This document shows positions 51,326 to 64,000 of a stretch of DNA of 64,000 nt, in pieces. A program made the translations under genes and the position numbers. The first letter of the stretch is position 1. Each line of letters opens with the position of its first letter. The stretch is from Warburgia ugandensis (lineage: Eukaryota; Streptophyta; Magnoliopsida; Canellales; Canellaceae): assembly GCA_035236585.1 (NCBI GenBank), contig CP141139.1, positions 37,023,217 through 37,087,216 on the forward strand, in the 5' to 3' direction. Below the pieces are notes generated by a model. The model had not been told where the DNA came from and ran no database searches. It was given only the letters and a program-made list of their open reading frames with translations.

Positions 51326-51460
51326 TCATGGTTATAGTGGGTATAAAAAATTATGTAATTTTCACACACCTTTTATTGACATCAATTGAGGCTCATGGTT
51401 ATAGTGGGTATAAAAAATCTATACAATTTTCACACACCTTTTGTTGACATCAATTGAGGC
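51326..51460 (+). repeat. 67-bp tandem duplication in the Y leader
   Basis: Two adjacent copies, each beginning TCATGGTTATAGTGGGTATA and ending CATCAATTGAGGC, nearly identical. The matching place in the X leader (about 31950) has one copy. Confidence 0.93.
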
Positions 51461-54400
51461 CTAAACACCTCTTGACATGAGAATTGTATTAAGCACTTTA
51501 GAGCAGAACCCAACTGGTAAGCAGATTTAGATCTAGCTATTAGGATTGGTTGTGCATCATTTAGCTTAGGACTAGTATTTAGGTTGTATCATATGTTAGG
51601 GTTTCCTATAAAAAAGAAGAAGATAGTACTCATTCCTTGTATATAATAATTTATTTTGTTGTATATAAAGTTGAGAATAAAGGCCTATCAAGAAGGGGAT
51701 AGAGTTAATTGATTAGATAGATCTATAGATAGGATAGATAATATGGAAAGTCAATTGCTTAGAATGATAGCTTCTAGGCAAACTATTCCACAACCTCAAT
51801 ACAATAATAACTATGCCTATTCTCAACCTCAATATTCTACTTCTTCATGGCATCAAGCTCCACATACAAAGGATATTATTAGGAGCCAGTGGATGCATCG
51901 ACTACATTCACACACCCTAGTAATAACAATTATCCTAAGACAAACTATCAAGACTATAATGGATGGGGTAGGCATCATGAACAACCATGGTCTCAGGAAA
52001 GCCAATATCAGGAAGAACCATCATGGTCTCACCCTGATCCACCCTATCAGAACTATTCAAATTATTAAGGATAGCCATCATGGGTTCAACCTAGTTAGCC
52101 CTTTTCTCAAGTACCCCAATGCTTCATCAATACCAACCATATAAGTTGTCTCATTTGCAACATGAAGAACTATTATTAGAAGAGAATATGCAACAAATTT
52201 GTGAAAGAATAGATTAAACCATTGTTTCCATTAAAAAGGGTATGAAGAAATGAAATGAGAGATGGAGGAATGGGAAGAGAAAATAAAACCAACAAGGGAA
52301 TACACTAAAAGAAAGATAGTTGAATTTATAAAAAGGATTGAGAAATTCAAGCCAATTGGAAATAATGAAGAGCCATTTATTATAGATAATAGAATGGGAC
52401 TATCTTATGATCATTCTAAACTAAAAGACTTCAACCATTTTTGCTTATTGATAATGATGATAGGAAAAACAAATCTGATGAACCTTTTGAGCCCCAGAAA
52501 TTTTCACTATCCTTACCCATTATTACCTATAATAGGATGGAAATTGCATATGATCATTTTGAGCCACAAAGTCCATAACCATACATAGAAACCTTTGACT
52601 CATATTTACTTGAACCATGTCTTATTCCTTTTTATGATTGTGATAAAGAGACATCCACTGAGGAGGAGAATGAATCCTTAGCAATATCCAGCTCAAATCC
52701 TCTAAAATTGTATCCTACTTATTTTTATGAATTTGATGAAGACACTTCTATTGAGGGGGTGAAGGAATTGTTGGAGACTATGCCATTATTGAACATCTCA
52801 ATGGCAAGCTAGAGTAGAACCCCCTACAAAAATTGAAATTCCAACTAAGCCTTGCAATGTAAAAGATGTACCTGATTGGGACCCATAGACCTTATTTGAA
52901 CAAACAATAGATAGTAATTTGGGTCCATCTAAAACCTTACCTGTGCTGGCAAAACAAACAAAAAGAAGAAGAGTCAATTGATGTACTGGCCTTACATCAA
53001 CCAACTTTAGGTTCTACATTAGAAGATAATTAGGGTTGAAAAGCCTCACCATGTCCCTACCTCCATTAATACAAGAACCACCTTTTAAGGAAGTGCAAAG
53101 TTGGCTTATACCCCAATTTCAAGACAATGTAAGTGAAATGGAGGAGAAAGATAAATTGAATACAATGGTCAATGTTATCCCTCAATTTGGTTAAGAAGAG
53201 GACCATTCATCTGCATATAGTCTAACAAAATTTAAATTAATGGTAATTCAAGTTGTCATCATTTTACCACCACCTCAATTTTCAAGGTGGAGGAATTATA
53301 TTGATTATCCTAAAATATTGAAAATGGGGGATCATCAATGTGGTCCCAGTAAATTTAAAAACATGGTGCTCTATTATGTTATATTATTACCACTACAAAA
53401 AATTGCAAGGTGGAGGAAATATATAGACTACCACAAGATTCTAAAGTAGTTTGAGAAATCTTGCCCATTTTATTGTTAGAGTTAAGTTAGGAAAAATTAG
53501 GTTAAACTAGTAAAGTTTAGATTAGGATATATTAGGCTATGTCTGGCTGAAGATGTAAAACATAGCATTCACTACGAGGCAACCTAGGATTGTTTTTAGA
53601 AATTCTCACTATTTTGCATTACCCATTAATCATATAGGTTTTCTATATTTCAAAACATTGAGCACAATGTTTAGTTTAGGTTGGGGGTGTAGATATGCAT
53701 GAGATTTCAAAGTTTTTCTTATATTTTTTAAAAAATATAAAAAAATTATGATAAGTTCCTTTATGAAGATGAGAATTTAAAATTTCTCAATATTCATCTA
53801 ACTTTTAAACTTTATCTTATTAATAGAGTTGTATACAATTAGTTTAATATTATGTCCTTTTTCTAAATTACTTCATGAAAAATTAAACTCATATTTTTAA
53901 ATGCACAAAATAGTTACATATAGGTTCAATTGAAGATAAAATACAACTTAAAAAACCCAAAGAAGATTTGTGGAGACTTATAGCCTAAGTCAGTTTTGCA
54001 CCATTCTTCCTTTTTTGAGGGTTATAAATAAATTCAAAATTTACTTCAATGGACATTAGTTCTTAGTTGGTCTCATTATTATTCATCTTGGTCAACTATT
54101 GAGAAATCATAAAAGACTATGCTGTATATCTCCTAAGTTTATGCTCACTTCTAAGTCACATGAAACTTAGGAAATGATGGAGGCCATCCTTGGTAATACC
54201 CAGATCCTTTAGCCTTCCTTAACTTATTTTCCATTAGTTAGCCCTTGAGCCTTTTAAAAGACAAGCCTTTCCTTTGTCATTCAAACAACCTTTACCTATA
54301 TTGAACCCCTATAATATATATCCATTACCTAATCATTTTAGAAAGATGTAGAGAAGATTGAAGAATATTTAGAGAAAAAGTATGAACAATACAATTCAAG

Positions 54401-55357
54401 AGATTAACATAAAAAAGGTTAAAAATAAGTAAAAGTTCAAAAAGGCTATACATAAAGTTAAGTGAAAAAGAAAAGAAGAAAAGGATAGACAATGAAAAAG
54501 AAGAATGTTCACACCTATAGGGAAAAATGAAAAAGTTGTGAATATATTGATAGAAGATCTTTACATATTTTTCAAGCAACCTTTGTTTACCTTTATACCC
54601 TTTATTTTTTTTATAACCCTTACCCAAGCCTATGTTTCAGCATAATAGAAGTCCTAACTTGATCTTGGAAGTAGCATGGCTTGGATATGATTATGAAATA
54701 GTAGAGAATTTGGTAGAGTGTAACACTCTTAATAGTTGGCATCCTTTAATGAGACCATTATCATTCTTTCTAAGTTATTATTCTTTTGTATGAAATATGT
54801 GAGACTTTTGGACTTGATAAATACATTCTACTCACATATTAATGAGAGATATGTGCACCTTTCTAAGTAGCTTCTTTCTAAGAGACAAGTATATTAAGAG
54901 ACAATTGAAGTCAAAGCATACATTGGACGGTAATTTAGGTTATATTTATTTTGAAAACTATAAATATATATATTAGTTATAACACACACTCACCTTCTAT
55001 AGTTTAATAAAATAATGGGATGTCTTTAGCACAAGGATTAGATTTTGAACCATTTTGTTTATCTTTATTAGTTGGCTAAAGTTAGGTATTTAATATGAGC
55101 TAAATACAAGAAAAATTTTCCCAGATGAATAAAAGACTTTCATAAAAGTTTTGAGAATTTTGTGGGTAAATTCATTGCAAACCCTTATGAGGCCAAACTC
55201 ATCTACTAAGGATAACCTAGGGATTTAAGGGCTCATAGCATATGCTAAATGTAATTATAAGTACCTGCGAAAGTGGTAATTTGTATCAATTTTGTAATAT
55301 ATATATATATTTTCTTGTTTTGATTGGGACTAGAAAAATGCTAGTTGAGGGGTATGA

Positions 55358-56633
<1,276 letters not shown>

Positions 56634-56638
56634 AAAAC
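56634..56638. repeat. target-site duplication AAAAC, left copy
   Basis: AAAAC before 56639, repeated at 61184-61188. The Y LTR continues directly on either side (TAGATAGTAG... and ...ATATAAAAGAGG, adjacent in the 5' LTR near 28195). Confidence 0.85.
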
Positions 56639-57114
56639 TATTAGGTGCTTAATTTTGGATGAAATACCCCTAATTTAGCATTTAATTAGATAATCCAATC
56701 ACTCAATTTTGTAATTTTTAGCTTAATGTTGTAGATCAACTAGGTTGAGAAGAGGATGGTTTAGATCAAATCAATGGAGTAGATCACCAATAAGGATTAG
56801 TAGGCAAGGTAGATCATGTGATGGTTTCTTAATTGGGAATCAAACTAGAAAGGAAGCTAATGAAGCTAAGGTGTTCTTTTAAAAGAGGAAAGCATGCTCT
56901 TATGGCAGAGATGAATGCATTGCTATCTTTAAAGTGAAAACAAAAGTAGAAAGGGGAACACATAAAAGGAATGCACAAAGGAGGATCGGTACTTAGAAGT
57001 GGAAATCAAACCATGAAGACAAAAATTAGAAGGTCGCGAGGTTTAAAAGAAAAGGAGGAAGGTAATTACTAGGTTTGCACAGTGAGTGTTTGAACTGTAG
57101 TAGAATTCCACCAT

Positions 57115-57234
<120 letters not shown>

Positions 57235-57418
57235 CTCTACTACTCCTTCTCCTACCCATATCTAGTTTCCTTTTCTCTCTCTTATTCTATCCTCATCTCT
57301 CCACACGCAAGAACTGGCAAGACCACCATTAACTATAGGAGGACCTGATTCCCAATTCATTAGTTTCTAACCTTCTCTCCTTTATCAGCTTGCTCTAACG
57401 AAAACTGAATCCACCTCC

Positions 57419-57423
57419 TTCCT
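57419..57423. repeat. target-site duplication TTCCT, left copy
   Basis: TTCCT immediately before TGTGATGACC, matching 60245-60249 after TTACA. Confidence 0.88.
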
Positions 57424-60244
57424 TGTGATGACCTGGGTTTCATATGATGCAAATTTCATAAAAAGGCAAGATCTCTTGCTTTAGAAATATGAAATGCATG
57501 AAAATCTTTTGTTTTGGAAAGCAATCTTTTGTATAAAACCCTGATTGTCAAAACACAATTTCAAATCATATAGCCATGGCATAGTTTTAAATCAACTCTA
57601 TTCCCAAGAAAGTATTAGTCACAGCCCCAGCTATAGAAAGTAACTACAATCAAGTAACATTCACTAAAAGATAAGGTAAGGGTTTACTTACTTGTACTTA
57701 ATTTGGATGTTTTCTGTCACGGGTGTATCTTGTCCTTAAGTGTTTACTTGTATCTGAAAAATATATAGAATTGGGTGAGTATACACTATGCTCAGTAGGA
57801 GTCTATCACTATTAGTTTTACAATGCATGCTATGTTTTAAACCATATGTTCTTTAAACCATGTGCATGTTCGGACACTCATGTTCAACATCGATATTAAA
57901 AGCCATTGTCGAAATAGGACACTGACGACTTAAAGAATCGCATAATCCAAGTCAAAAGTAACATAAATATCATAAACATATACTATGATATGCATAAGAT
58001 GCTCAACTGAATCCAACTCATGGATCTATGGTCGACCATACTCATGTCATGCCACATGCATGCAAGTAAATCCTCAAAAACATAGGGCACACTATGCCCA
58101 CGACCTCAGTGCTGTGTGGTCTCCGGGTACCTAGGGACTCTCGGTCATAGCCTCCACAGGGCATATGACACTTTGACGGGTGCCGTGACACCTCCAATGG
58201 TAGTCCTCGTTTACCACAACAATCGAAGTGAGGACAAGCCTTTTTGGAGTGGTACCCTTTCCACCTATAGTGGTAGAGGCTGGGTGGCCACCCCAAACCT
58301 CTCGGCATAGCACCCACGAGCTTACTAGCCCAAATCATATACTATCAAGCAGGTAAGAACCTTTTTTTTTCAAAACATGTCTATGCATGTATCATGCAGA
58401 CAAGAATCCTTTTTCAAAACATGTATATGCATGTAACACATGTCTTGGAAATATATGCACAATGTATTTTTCATATGCATGCTAAGTTCATTTATCAAAT
58501 CAATTCATGCTAAACAAGTCATGTGCATAAGGATGTAACATAAGTTTATATGATATACGCATAAAGACAGGACATGTAACTTAAAAACTTAAAACATAAA
58601 TTAGAACAGCAATCATGATTCAAAACATGCATTCTCAAAGCATCATGGGTTCTTTTTAAAAGTCTAGTAGCGATAGGACACCTACCTGGTTTGATCGCGC
58701 TAGTCCCCTCATCCTCGTACATTCCTGGACATGGTTTAGGGGAAAAAGGTTAGCTTGGCCTATTTTTCCTCACTACTTAGGCATTAAGGGTTCATTCCTA
58801 TGACTAAGGGCCTTCTAAGGTCCCTAACTAGGCCTTGGTATAGTCAGGTTTGCAAAGGTTTAGTGGCCACGTGCCACTATCATGGTTTAAGAGTCATGCC
58901 AGCCTTAGAAAGGGGCTTGATTAGGTATTTTATGGTTTGGGTGTGTCCGCGCTGTTGATACGGACACATCGCCTCCTACGACGCCTCAATTAGAGTCCTA
59001 GAACTCAAGTTATGGGTATTTTAGTGTTAAGAATACATAGAAAGCCCAAAACGGGCCCTGCGTCACCGCTCCCGAGACGCACCTGCGTCTCGGTCAAGCG
59101 GCGATCGGCCCGCATGTGCAGTCGCACGCTCTTGGGCATCATCAAGTTGTGCATTTCGCTTACACAAAATGCGTGGCGTCACCGTGGCAGGCCCACACGA
59201 GGTGAGCGCCCGGGATGCTAACGCGTCCCGCGTTAGCGGCGCGCGCTCCACAGGGCACGTCCGCTGACGCACCGGGCCTCCGCCCCTTTTCTCATTTGCA
59301 GGAACTTCCATGGACGCACCCGTCGGTTTCCCTTTAATGTACTAGGTGTGTTTTGGTTTTGTGGTGACCTGGGTGTCCTTGGGATGCCCTGGTTCGACCC
59401 TGTCGAACCAAAATGCCCCAGGCACCTGCCCTGGGTCTGTTGTGGCTCCCTAGAGCCTCGTTTTGCATGGTTTCTCACGCAAAAAATTAATTCAATCTCA
59501 TATTCTTTTTCTTTATCTCAATAAATATCTTACTTAATAAGTAATAACTTTTAACTAGTAACTTGATTATTTGGACAATTCTAACTCCTTGATTTGAATT
59601 TTCTCAATATCTGGGAAAGAATCAAAATAATTATGTTATGAATTCAAAATCATATTTGAATAACCTAAGACTGAGGGGGAGATGGGTTTGGAGTTGTTTA
59701 AGGTGTACCTGGTTCATGGCTGGGTATTTTTCACAATTTTTCCTCTTACTTGCAACTCCAAGATTGGTTTTTCTCAAGGTTTTGGGCTGCCATTGGAGGC
59801 GCCCAAGAGCTTTATTAATAGAGCTTAAGGAGGGTTCTGGAGGGGGGTTTCCACCACCATGGAATGGCGGTGGAGAAACCTCCAGAATGGTGGTGGTTTT
59901 CCCCTGCACACCGAGAATGTCGGTGATGTAGTATGTTTGGGAAGAAGGGGGTGCTCGTATCAAAATGGGTCCCTATTTTCTCAAGCCAATTCGTTTTAAA
60001 TTTAATTATAATTTTGCCCTTGAATTTCAAAGGCCCATAACTTGCTCATTTTAACTCCGTTTTGGGTGATTCTGGTCTTGTTGGACTCCTTTTTCTGAGA
60101 CGCATCTAAGGGTGTCATTCTAAGGACCAAATTTCTGGGTCTAGTTAGGGTGAACAGTGAAATAACCAAAATACCCTTATCTCAAAAAGTGAACTTTTCA
60201 TTACCAACATGGGATTTCAAGGTTACAAAAATGGAGTCATTACA
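57424..60244 (-). mobile_element. solo Del/Tekay-like LTR nested in the solo X-type LTR
   Basis: A 2821 bp LTR with ends TGTGATGACCTGGG and GGAGTCATTACA, flanked by a perfect TTCCT duplication. The start is the reverse complement of a Del/Tekay LTR 3' end, so it lies in minus orientation. 58110-58340 resembles 5870-6110 of the relic at 4872. A GC-rich block (58930-59480) with CpG-rich strings, and a block with AACTCCGTTTTGGGTGATTC (about 60053), are typical of such LTRs. Frames of 60-110 codons at 58042-58338, 59012-59478 and 59631-60030 lie on both strands and show no domain. With no internal region, it is a solo LTR and the youngest layer at this site. Confidence 0.85.
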
Positions 60245-60249
60245 TTCCT
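60245..60249. repeat. target-site duplication TTCCT, right copy
   Basis: Matches 57419-57423; the solo X-type LTR resumes after it. Confidence 0.88.
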
Positions 60250-61183
60250 TATCGTGTTGAGTTCTCCATAGAGTTTCTCCACTGTCTTCTTCTCTTCACC
60301 ATTCCTATCATTCTTAGTTCATTGCTGTTTTTAGCCTCTCTTTGTTCCCTCTTTTAGTCATTCTCTTCTCCTTAGTCCATCACCATAATTCCTCAAAGTT
60401 CTTCCTTTTTCATCTTTCTAGAGTTTCACTCAAAACCCAAGTTGGGTTTTTCCTAGTTTCTAAATTTCTCCCATCAGTGCCATCCCCTATTCATTATTGT
60501 CCCCCTTAGGTTTTATCCATGGTACTTATTCCTTAATTTTATTTTCATCCCTATTTTGTCTTTTTCTTAATTTTTTCTTATTCTTATCTAGAGATTTCCT
60601 ATCTTAGGTTTATTCTATTCCCAATTAATCAAGGAATTAAGGATTAAAGCCTTATTGAATAAATAGTTTAACTTTAACCAATAGGATAACTTTATTTCCA
60701 AATCTTTTTCTCATCAAATTTTCAATCAATTCTTAGATCTTCATCTTAGAACAATTTCTAGCTGATCCCTCAGTCATGATCTTCAACTGTCATCCAAAAA
60801 AAATCAATCTAAGTTGTCCAAATCTCCCATTCTTTCATTAGCCCAACTTATTAAATTTTTGATTGATCTATTAAATCCAATGGTTGGATCTTTAATTAGA
60901 GATATGAGTGAGAGATTGATTAAGGATGATCAACTTTGATGTGATTAGAAATGAAGAAATTTGCTATGACCGACCTAGAGAAGTTAATTTTAATTGTTAA
61001 TTTATCATATTTTCTATTTATTTCATTAAGAATTTTGTACTTTTCATTAATTCAATAGATCTTAACATAGAGTTTGTTCTTATTTAATTTTTGGTTAATT
61101 AAATTTTATTTAGACTTCATTTCTTTAAGTTGAGTCCTCGTGGGATCGATCTCAATAAGTGCACTTTTAGAAAGCAATCAACA

Positions 61184-61188
61184 AAAAC
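61184..61188. repeat. target-site duplication AAAAC, right copy
   Basis: Matches 56634-56638. Confidence 0.85.
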
Positions 61189-62350
61189 ATATAAAAGAGG
61201 AGTAGTTCCACGTTATTCTCAGATGGGAGAAGGGGAGAATGCACCTTACTAAGAAGGAGGTGTCTCCACCTTCCTCTCCTTCCGTTCAATGCAATCCACC
61301 TTTCTCCCACCTTCTTCTCCTTCTCTTTTCTTCAATGCAAATCCATTGGAGCACCCTCTTCCTCCAACCTTCCACTCCTTTTTCTTGCTTGATTTCTCCT
61401 TCAAAGTATAAGTTGGTCTTGTTCCTTATTTATTTGTTTGTTTTCTACCCATTGTTGCTTTGTTTGTTCTTTGATTCCATTTTTTAGTTATTTCCTAGAC
61501 TCCTTTGATTGTTTGCCTTTAGTTTAGTTTTCTAGATCCTTAAATCTAAGGGCTATAACTCTTTTGTAGTGACAGCCCTATTCGATCAAGTTCTTTGCCT
61601 TTGAATCTCTAAAATTCTTATTCATCTATTACTTTCTTTTCCTTCTTTTCCTCCTTTTTTTCATTAAATCTTTGTTGGGTTACATGCATTCTTAAGTTTT
61701 AAGTGTGGGAAGATTTAATGCTATGGAATTTTTATTGTATCTAGGAGAAAAGAATGGTGCACACATTTTATGGATATTGCATACCAAATTAGTACTTGAA
61801 TCCTATTTAATAAGATTGAATGATTAGTTCATGGTTGAAGTGCAACATTCATGGATTCTCTTCTGGCTTTAAATTTAGTTTTTCATGGCTGCTACAATGT
61901 CTTTCCATGCTTAGATTCCTTGTATTTATTCTACGTTAGTCGAATCTGAATACCACATGAATCACACACTTGAACCATGCACACAAACCATTGGTTCATG
62001 CGCATGGTTTTGAGGTGTTTTCCTTAGAAAATTTATTTGATCATGCTTAGGTTTACCTGCTCAAGTTAAAGTTCCATCCGTTCATCTCATCTTTGATTAG
62101 TTTACATCTTAGTTCATGCATATAGCCATGTCATCCATGCATCTTAATTACTTTATTTCATGCATTCTTTCTAGCTTAGTTCCATGCATACCACTTGCTT
62201 AGTTTTATTTTGCTATTAGGTTAGTTTAAGAAAGTTTCCATGTTTATGTATAGAGAATTCTTAATTTAGAGAGTTTCCAATTCCATGCGTTTTTGAGTTT
62301 TCATACTAAGTTTCCATTCTTAGTTTAGGTCAAAACTACTTTCTTTGGAC
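61189..62350 (+). repeat. 3' LTR of element Y, second part (truncated)
   Basis: Continues the Y LTR (ATATAAAAGAGGAG, GGGCTATAACTC, ACCATGCACACAAACC, AACTACTTTCTTTGG). It carries about 390 bp (61570-61960) that the Y 5' LTR lacks but that is present in the inverted copy at 62930-63290. It stops near 62350, short of the LTR end, where the inverted copy begins. The 82-codon frame at 61239-61487 is CT-rich LTR DNA. Confidence 0.75.
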
Positions 62351-62355
62351 AGGTA

Positions 62356-63891
62356 AAAGCTTGTTGTGATGTTTTAATTAATTAGGAAGTGCACGAATCA
62401 GTTATAGTATAAGCATGCAATGGAGGTTGATCCCACAAGGAATCTAATGGTTTGTGTAATTAAATGACCCTTACTTAGACTACTTAATCTAGCCAAGAAA
62501 GTGGTTTTAACCTAACTGAGAATGAAAACTCAAAAATGCATGTAATTGGAAACATTCTAAAATTTGAAAATTTCTTAAACTAACCTAACATGTAAACTAA
62601 ACCTAAACAATGATCTATCTAAAAAATTAAAGCATGTAATAATTATGAAAACAATTAAACAAGTGGTATGCATCGAATTAAGTTAGAAAGAATGCATGAA
62701 AGAAAGTAATTGAGATGCATGGATGAACATGACTGTATGCATGAGCTAAGATGTAAACTAATCTAAAATGAGATGCACGAATAGAACTTTAACTCTAACA
62801 TGTAAACCTAAGCATGATCAAACAATTTTTCTAAGGAAAATACCTCAAAACCATGTGCATGAACCAATGGTTCGTGTCCCTAGTTCAAGTGTGTGATTCA
62901 TATGATATTCTAATGCAACTAACCTAGAATGAAACACATGGAATCTAACAATGGAAAGACATAGTAACATCCATGAAAAAATAACTTTAAAGCAAGAAGA
63001 ACATCCATGAACATTACACTTCAATCATGAACCAATCATTAAATCTTATTAAATAGGCTTCAAGTACAAATGTGGTGTGCACTGTCCATGAAATGTGCAC
63101 ACCATTCTTTGCTCTACAATACAATCAAAATTCCATAGCATTAAATCTTCCCATGTATAAAACATAAGCATGCATGTTACCCAACAAAGATTTAAGGAAA
63201 ACAAAGGAGGAAAAGAAAGTAAGAGATAAATAAGAATTTAAGGAGACTCAAAGGCAAGTAACTTGATCTAATAGCTATACTCTCTTGGTTGTCACTACAA
63301 GAGAGTTGCAGCCCTTAGATTAAAGGATTTAGAAAACTAAACCAATGGAAAACAATCAAAGAAATCAAAGGAATCAAGGCAACAATTAATGCATGGAATT
63401 AAAGAACAAACAAAGCAACAATGGACAGTAAACAAACAAATAACAAAGGAAGAAGACCAACCTGAACTTTGAAGAAGAAATCAAGCATGAAAGAGGTGTG
63501 GATGGCTGGAGGAAGAGGGATGCTCCAATGAATTTGTGTTGAAGAAAAGAGAAGAAGAAGAAGGTGGGAGAAAGGTGGATTGTGTTAAAGGGAAGTAGAG
63601 GAAGGTGGAGAAGCCTCCTTAGGAAGGTGCATTTTCCCCTTCTCCAATATGAGAATCACTTGGAACTCCTCTTGTATATGTTTTGTTGCTATCTAAAGGA
63701 AACCCTAGGTGAGAGGTGAGGTGGAAAGGAGAGACTGGATAACTAGGAGCGATCTAAGATGGGAATGAGGTAGCATGCAAGGTTAGAGAAGGTGGGAGAT
63801 GCCTACTTTTTAAGAGGGGGAGTCTCCCCATTGTAAAAATCATGGAGGGGCTTATGGGAAATAGAAAGAGGTGGGGATAAGAATGGAGAAG
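62356..63891 (-). mobile_element. inverted Y-type LTR
   Basis: Reverse complement of Y LTR sequence. 62480-62520 is the inverse of 29030-29060, 62795-62880 of 61970-62050, and 63760-63880 of 56440-56550. It runs closer to the LTR 3' end than the direct copy does, so it is a separate copy rather than a simple foldback of it. The far part is cut by the SINE at 63892, in the place where other copies hold the CT run. Confidence 0.75.
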
Positions 63892-64000
63892 GGGATCCTT
63901 GGTGCAACAGTAGAGTTGTCATCTTGTGAACTTGAGGTCACGTGTTCAAGGCATTGAAATAGCCTCTTGCAAAATGCTAGGTAAGGTTGCGTACTATTGA
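63892..64000 (+). mobile_element. Au-like SINE (5' part, cut by the window end)
   Basis: tRNA-derived short interspersed element. It begins about GGATCCTTGGTGCAACAG. It has a pol III A-box-like string (TGGTGCAACAGTAGAGTTG, from 63900), a B-box-like string GTTCAAGGC (63944-63952) after GAGGTCACGT, then the family's TAGCCTCTTGCAAAATGC and GGTAAGGTTGCGTAC blocks. The 3' tail and target duplication lie outside the window. It uses LINE machinery to move; several base differences from the usual box sequences suggest an old copy. Confidence 0.85.

Larger units (their letters stand above)
50884..55354 (+). mobile_element. internal region of Athila/Tat-like element Y (no pol seen)
   Basis: Lies between the X 3' LTR and the Y 3' LTR. 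51100-51540 resembles the X leader (31740-32080: GGTTATAGTGGGT, ACTTTAGAG.AGAACCCAA). 51740-52600 holds a gag-like remnant, with a Gln/Asn/Tyr-rich frame (51743-52144) and a Lys/Glu-rich frame (52262-52588), both without a recognised domain. 52600-53470 is acidic and Pro-rich in pieces. 53640-55354 matches the X 3' untranslated region. No protease, RT or integrase was found, so Y looks non-autonomous or internally deleted. It ends in the G-rich tract GAGGGGTA before 55355. Many breaks. Confidence 0.65.

Noticed and set aside
59012-59478. GC-rich ORFs suggesting a host exon
   Set aside because: They lie within a solo LTR defined by a perfect TTCCT duplication, on both strands, with no recognisable domain.

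Overview
This is a stretch of plant nuclear DNA made almost entirely of old transposable elements. The clues are Ty3/gypsy retrotransposons of the Tekay/Del and Athila/Tat types, a MuDR-type (MULE) transposase relic, an Au-like SINE, solo LTRs, long dinucleotide runs and a small GRF zinc-finger ORF of a kind common in plants. The species cannot be named from the sequence. No complete, clearly functional host gene is visible; nearly all long ORFs come from microsatellites or pyrimidine-rich LTR DNA.

Layout. 1-4.6 kb: (CT)n run, MULE transposase pseudogene (1054-2880), (TG)n run, and a scrap with a primer-binding-site-like sequence. 4.6-4.83 kb (minus): GRF zinc-finger ORF. 4.87-8.2 kb: minus-strand LTR relic of Del/Tekay type. 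8.6-9.4 kb: tandem duplication of a ~400 bp LTR module. ~9.1-20.06 kb: LARD-like element with two ~4.16 kb LTRs around a 2.7 kb internal region with no recognisable coding. 20.06-27.04 kb: the only long low-repeat stretch. It holds a higher-GC patch with a copia RT scrap (possibly organellar), a ~600 bp element with telomere-like motifs, a receptor-kinase exon scrap, and a 0.7 kb long inverted repeat.

27.04-63.9 kb is a nest. An Athila/Tat-like element (called Y here) has its 5' LTR at 27.04 kb, internal region at 50.9-55.35 kb and 3' LTR from 55.36 kb. Inside it sits a second Athila/Tat-like element (X, 29679-50883, flanked by ATTCA on both sides). Inside X sits a Tekay-like chromovirus (36112 to ~46690). 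Y's 3' LTR carries a solo X-type LTR (56639-61183, AAAAC on both sides), which itself carries a solo Del-like LTR (57424-60244, TTCCT on both sides). From 62.36 kb an inverted Y-type LTR forms a >1 kb palindrome with the end of Y. An Au-like SINE runs off the window end.

Function. The content is best read as layered insertion history rather than a working gene system. The least ordinary items are the coding-free large LTR element, the 12-copy motif array kept in both LTRs of the Tekay-like element, the inverted repeats at 24.1-24.8 kb and 61.2-63.7 kb, and the target-site duplications that order the insertions. X and Y are labels used only in this annotation.
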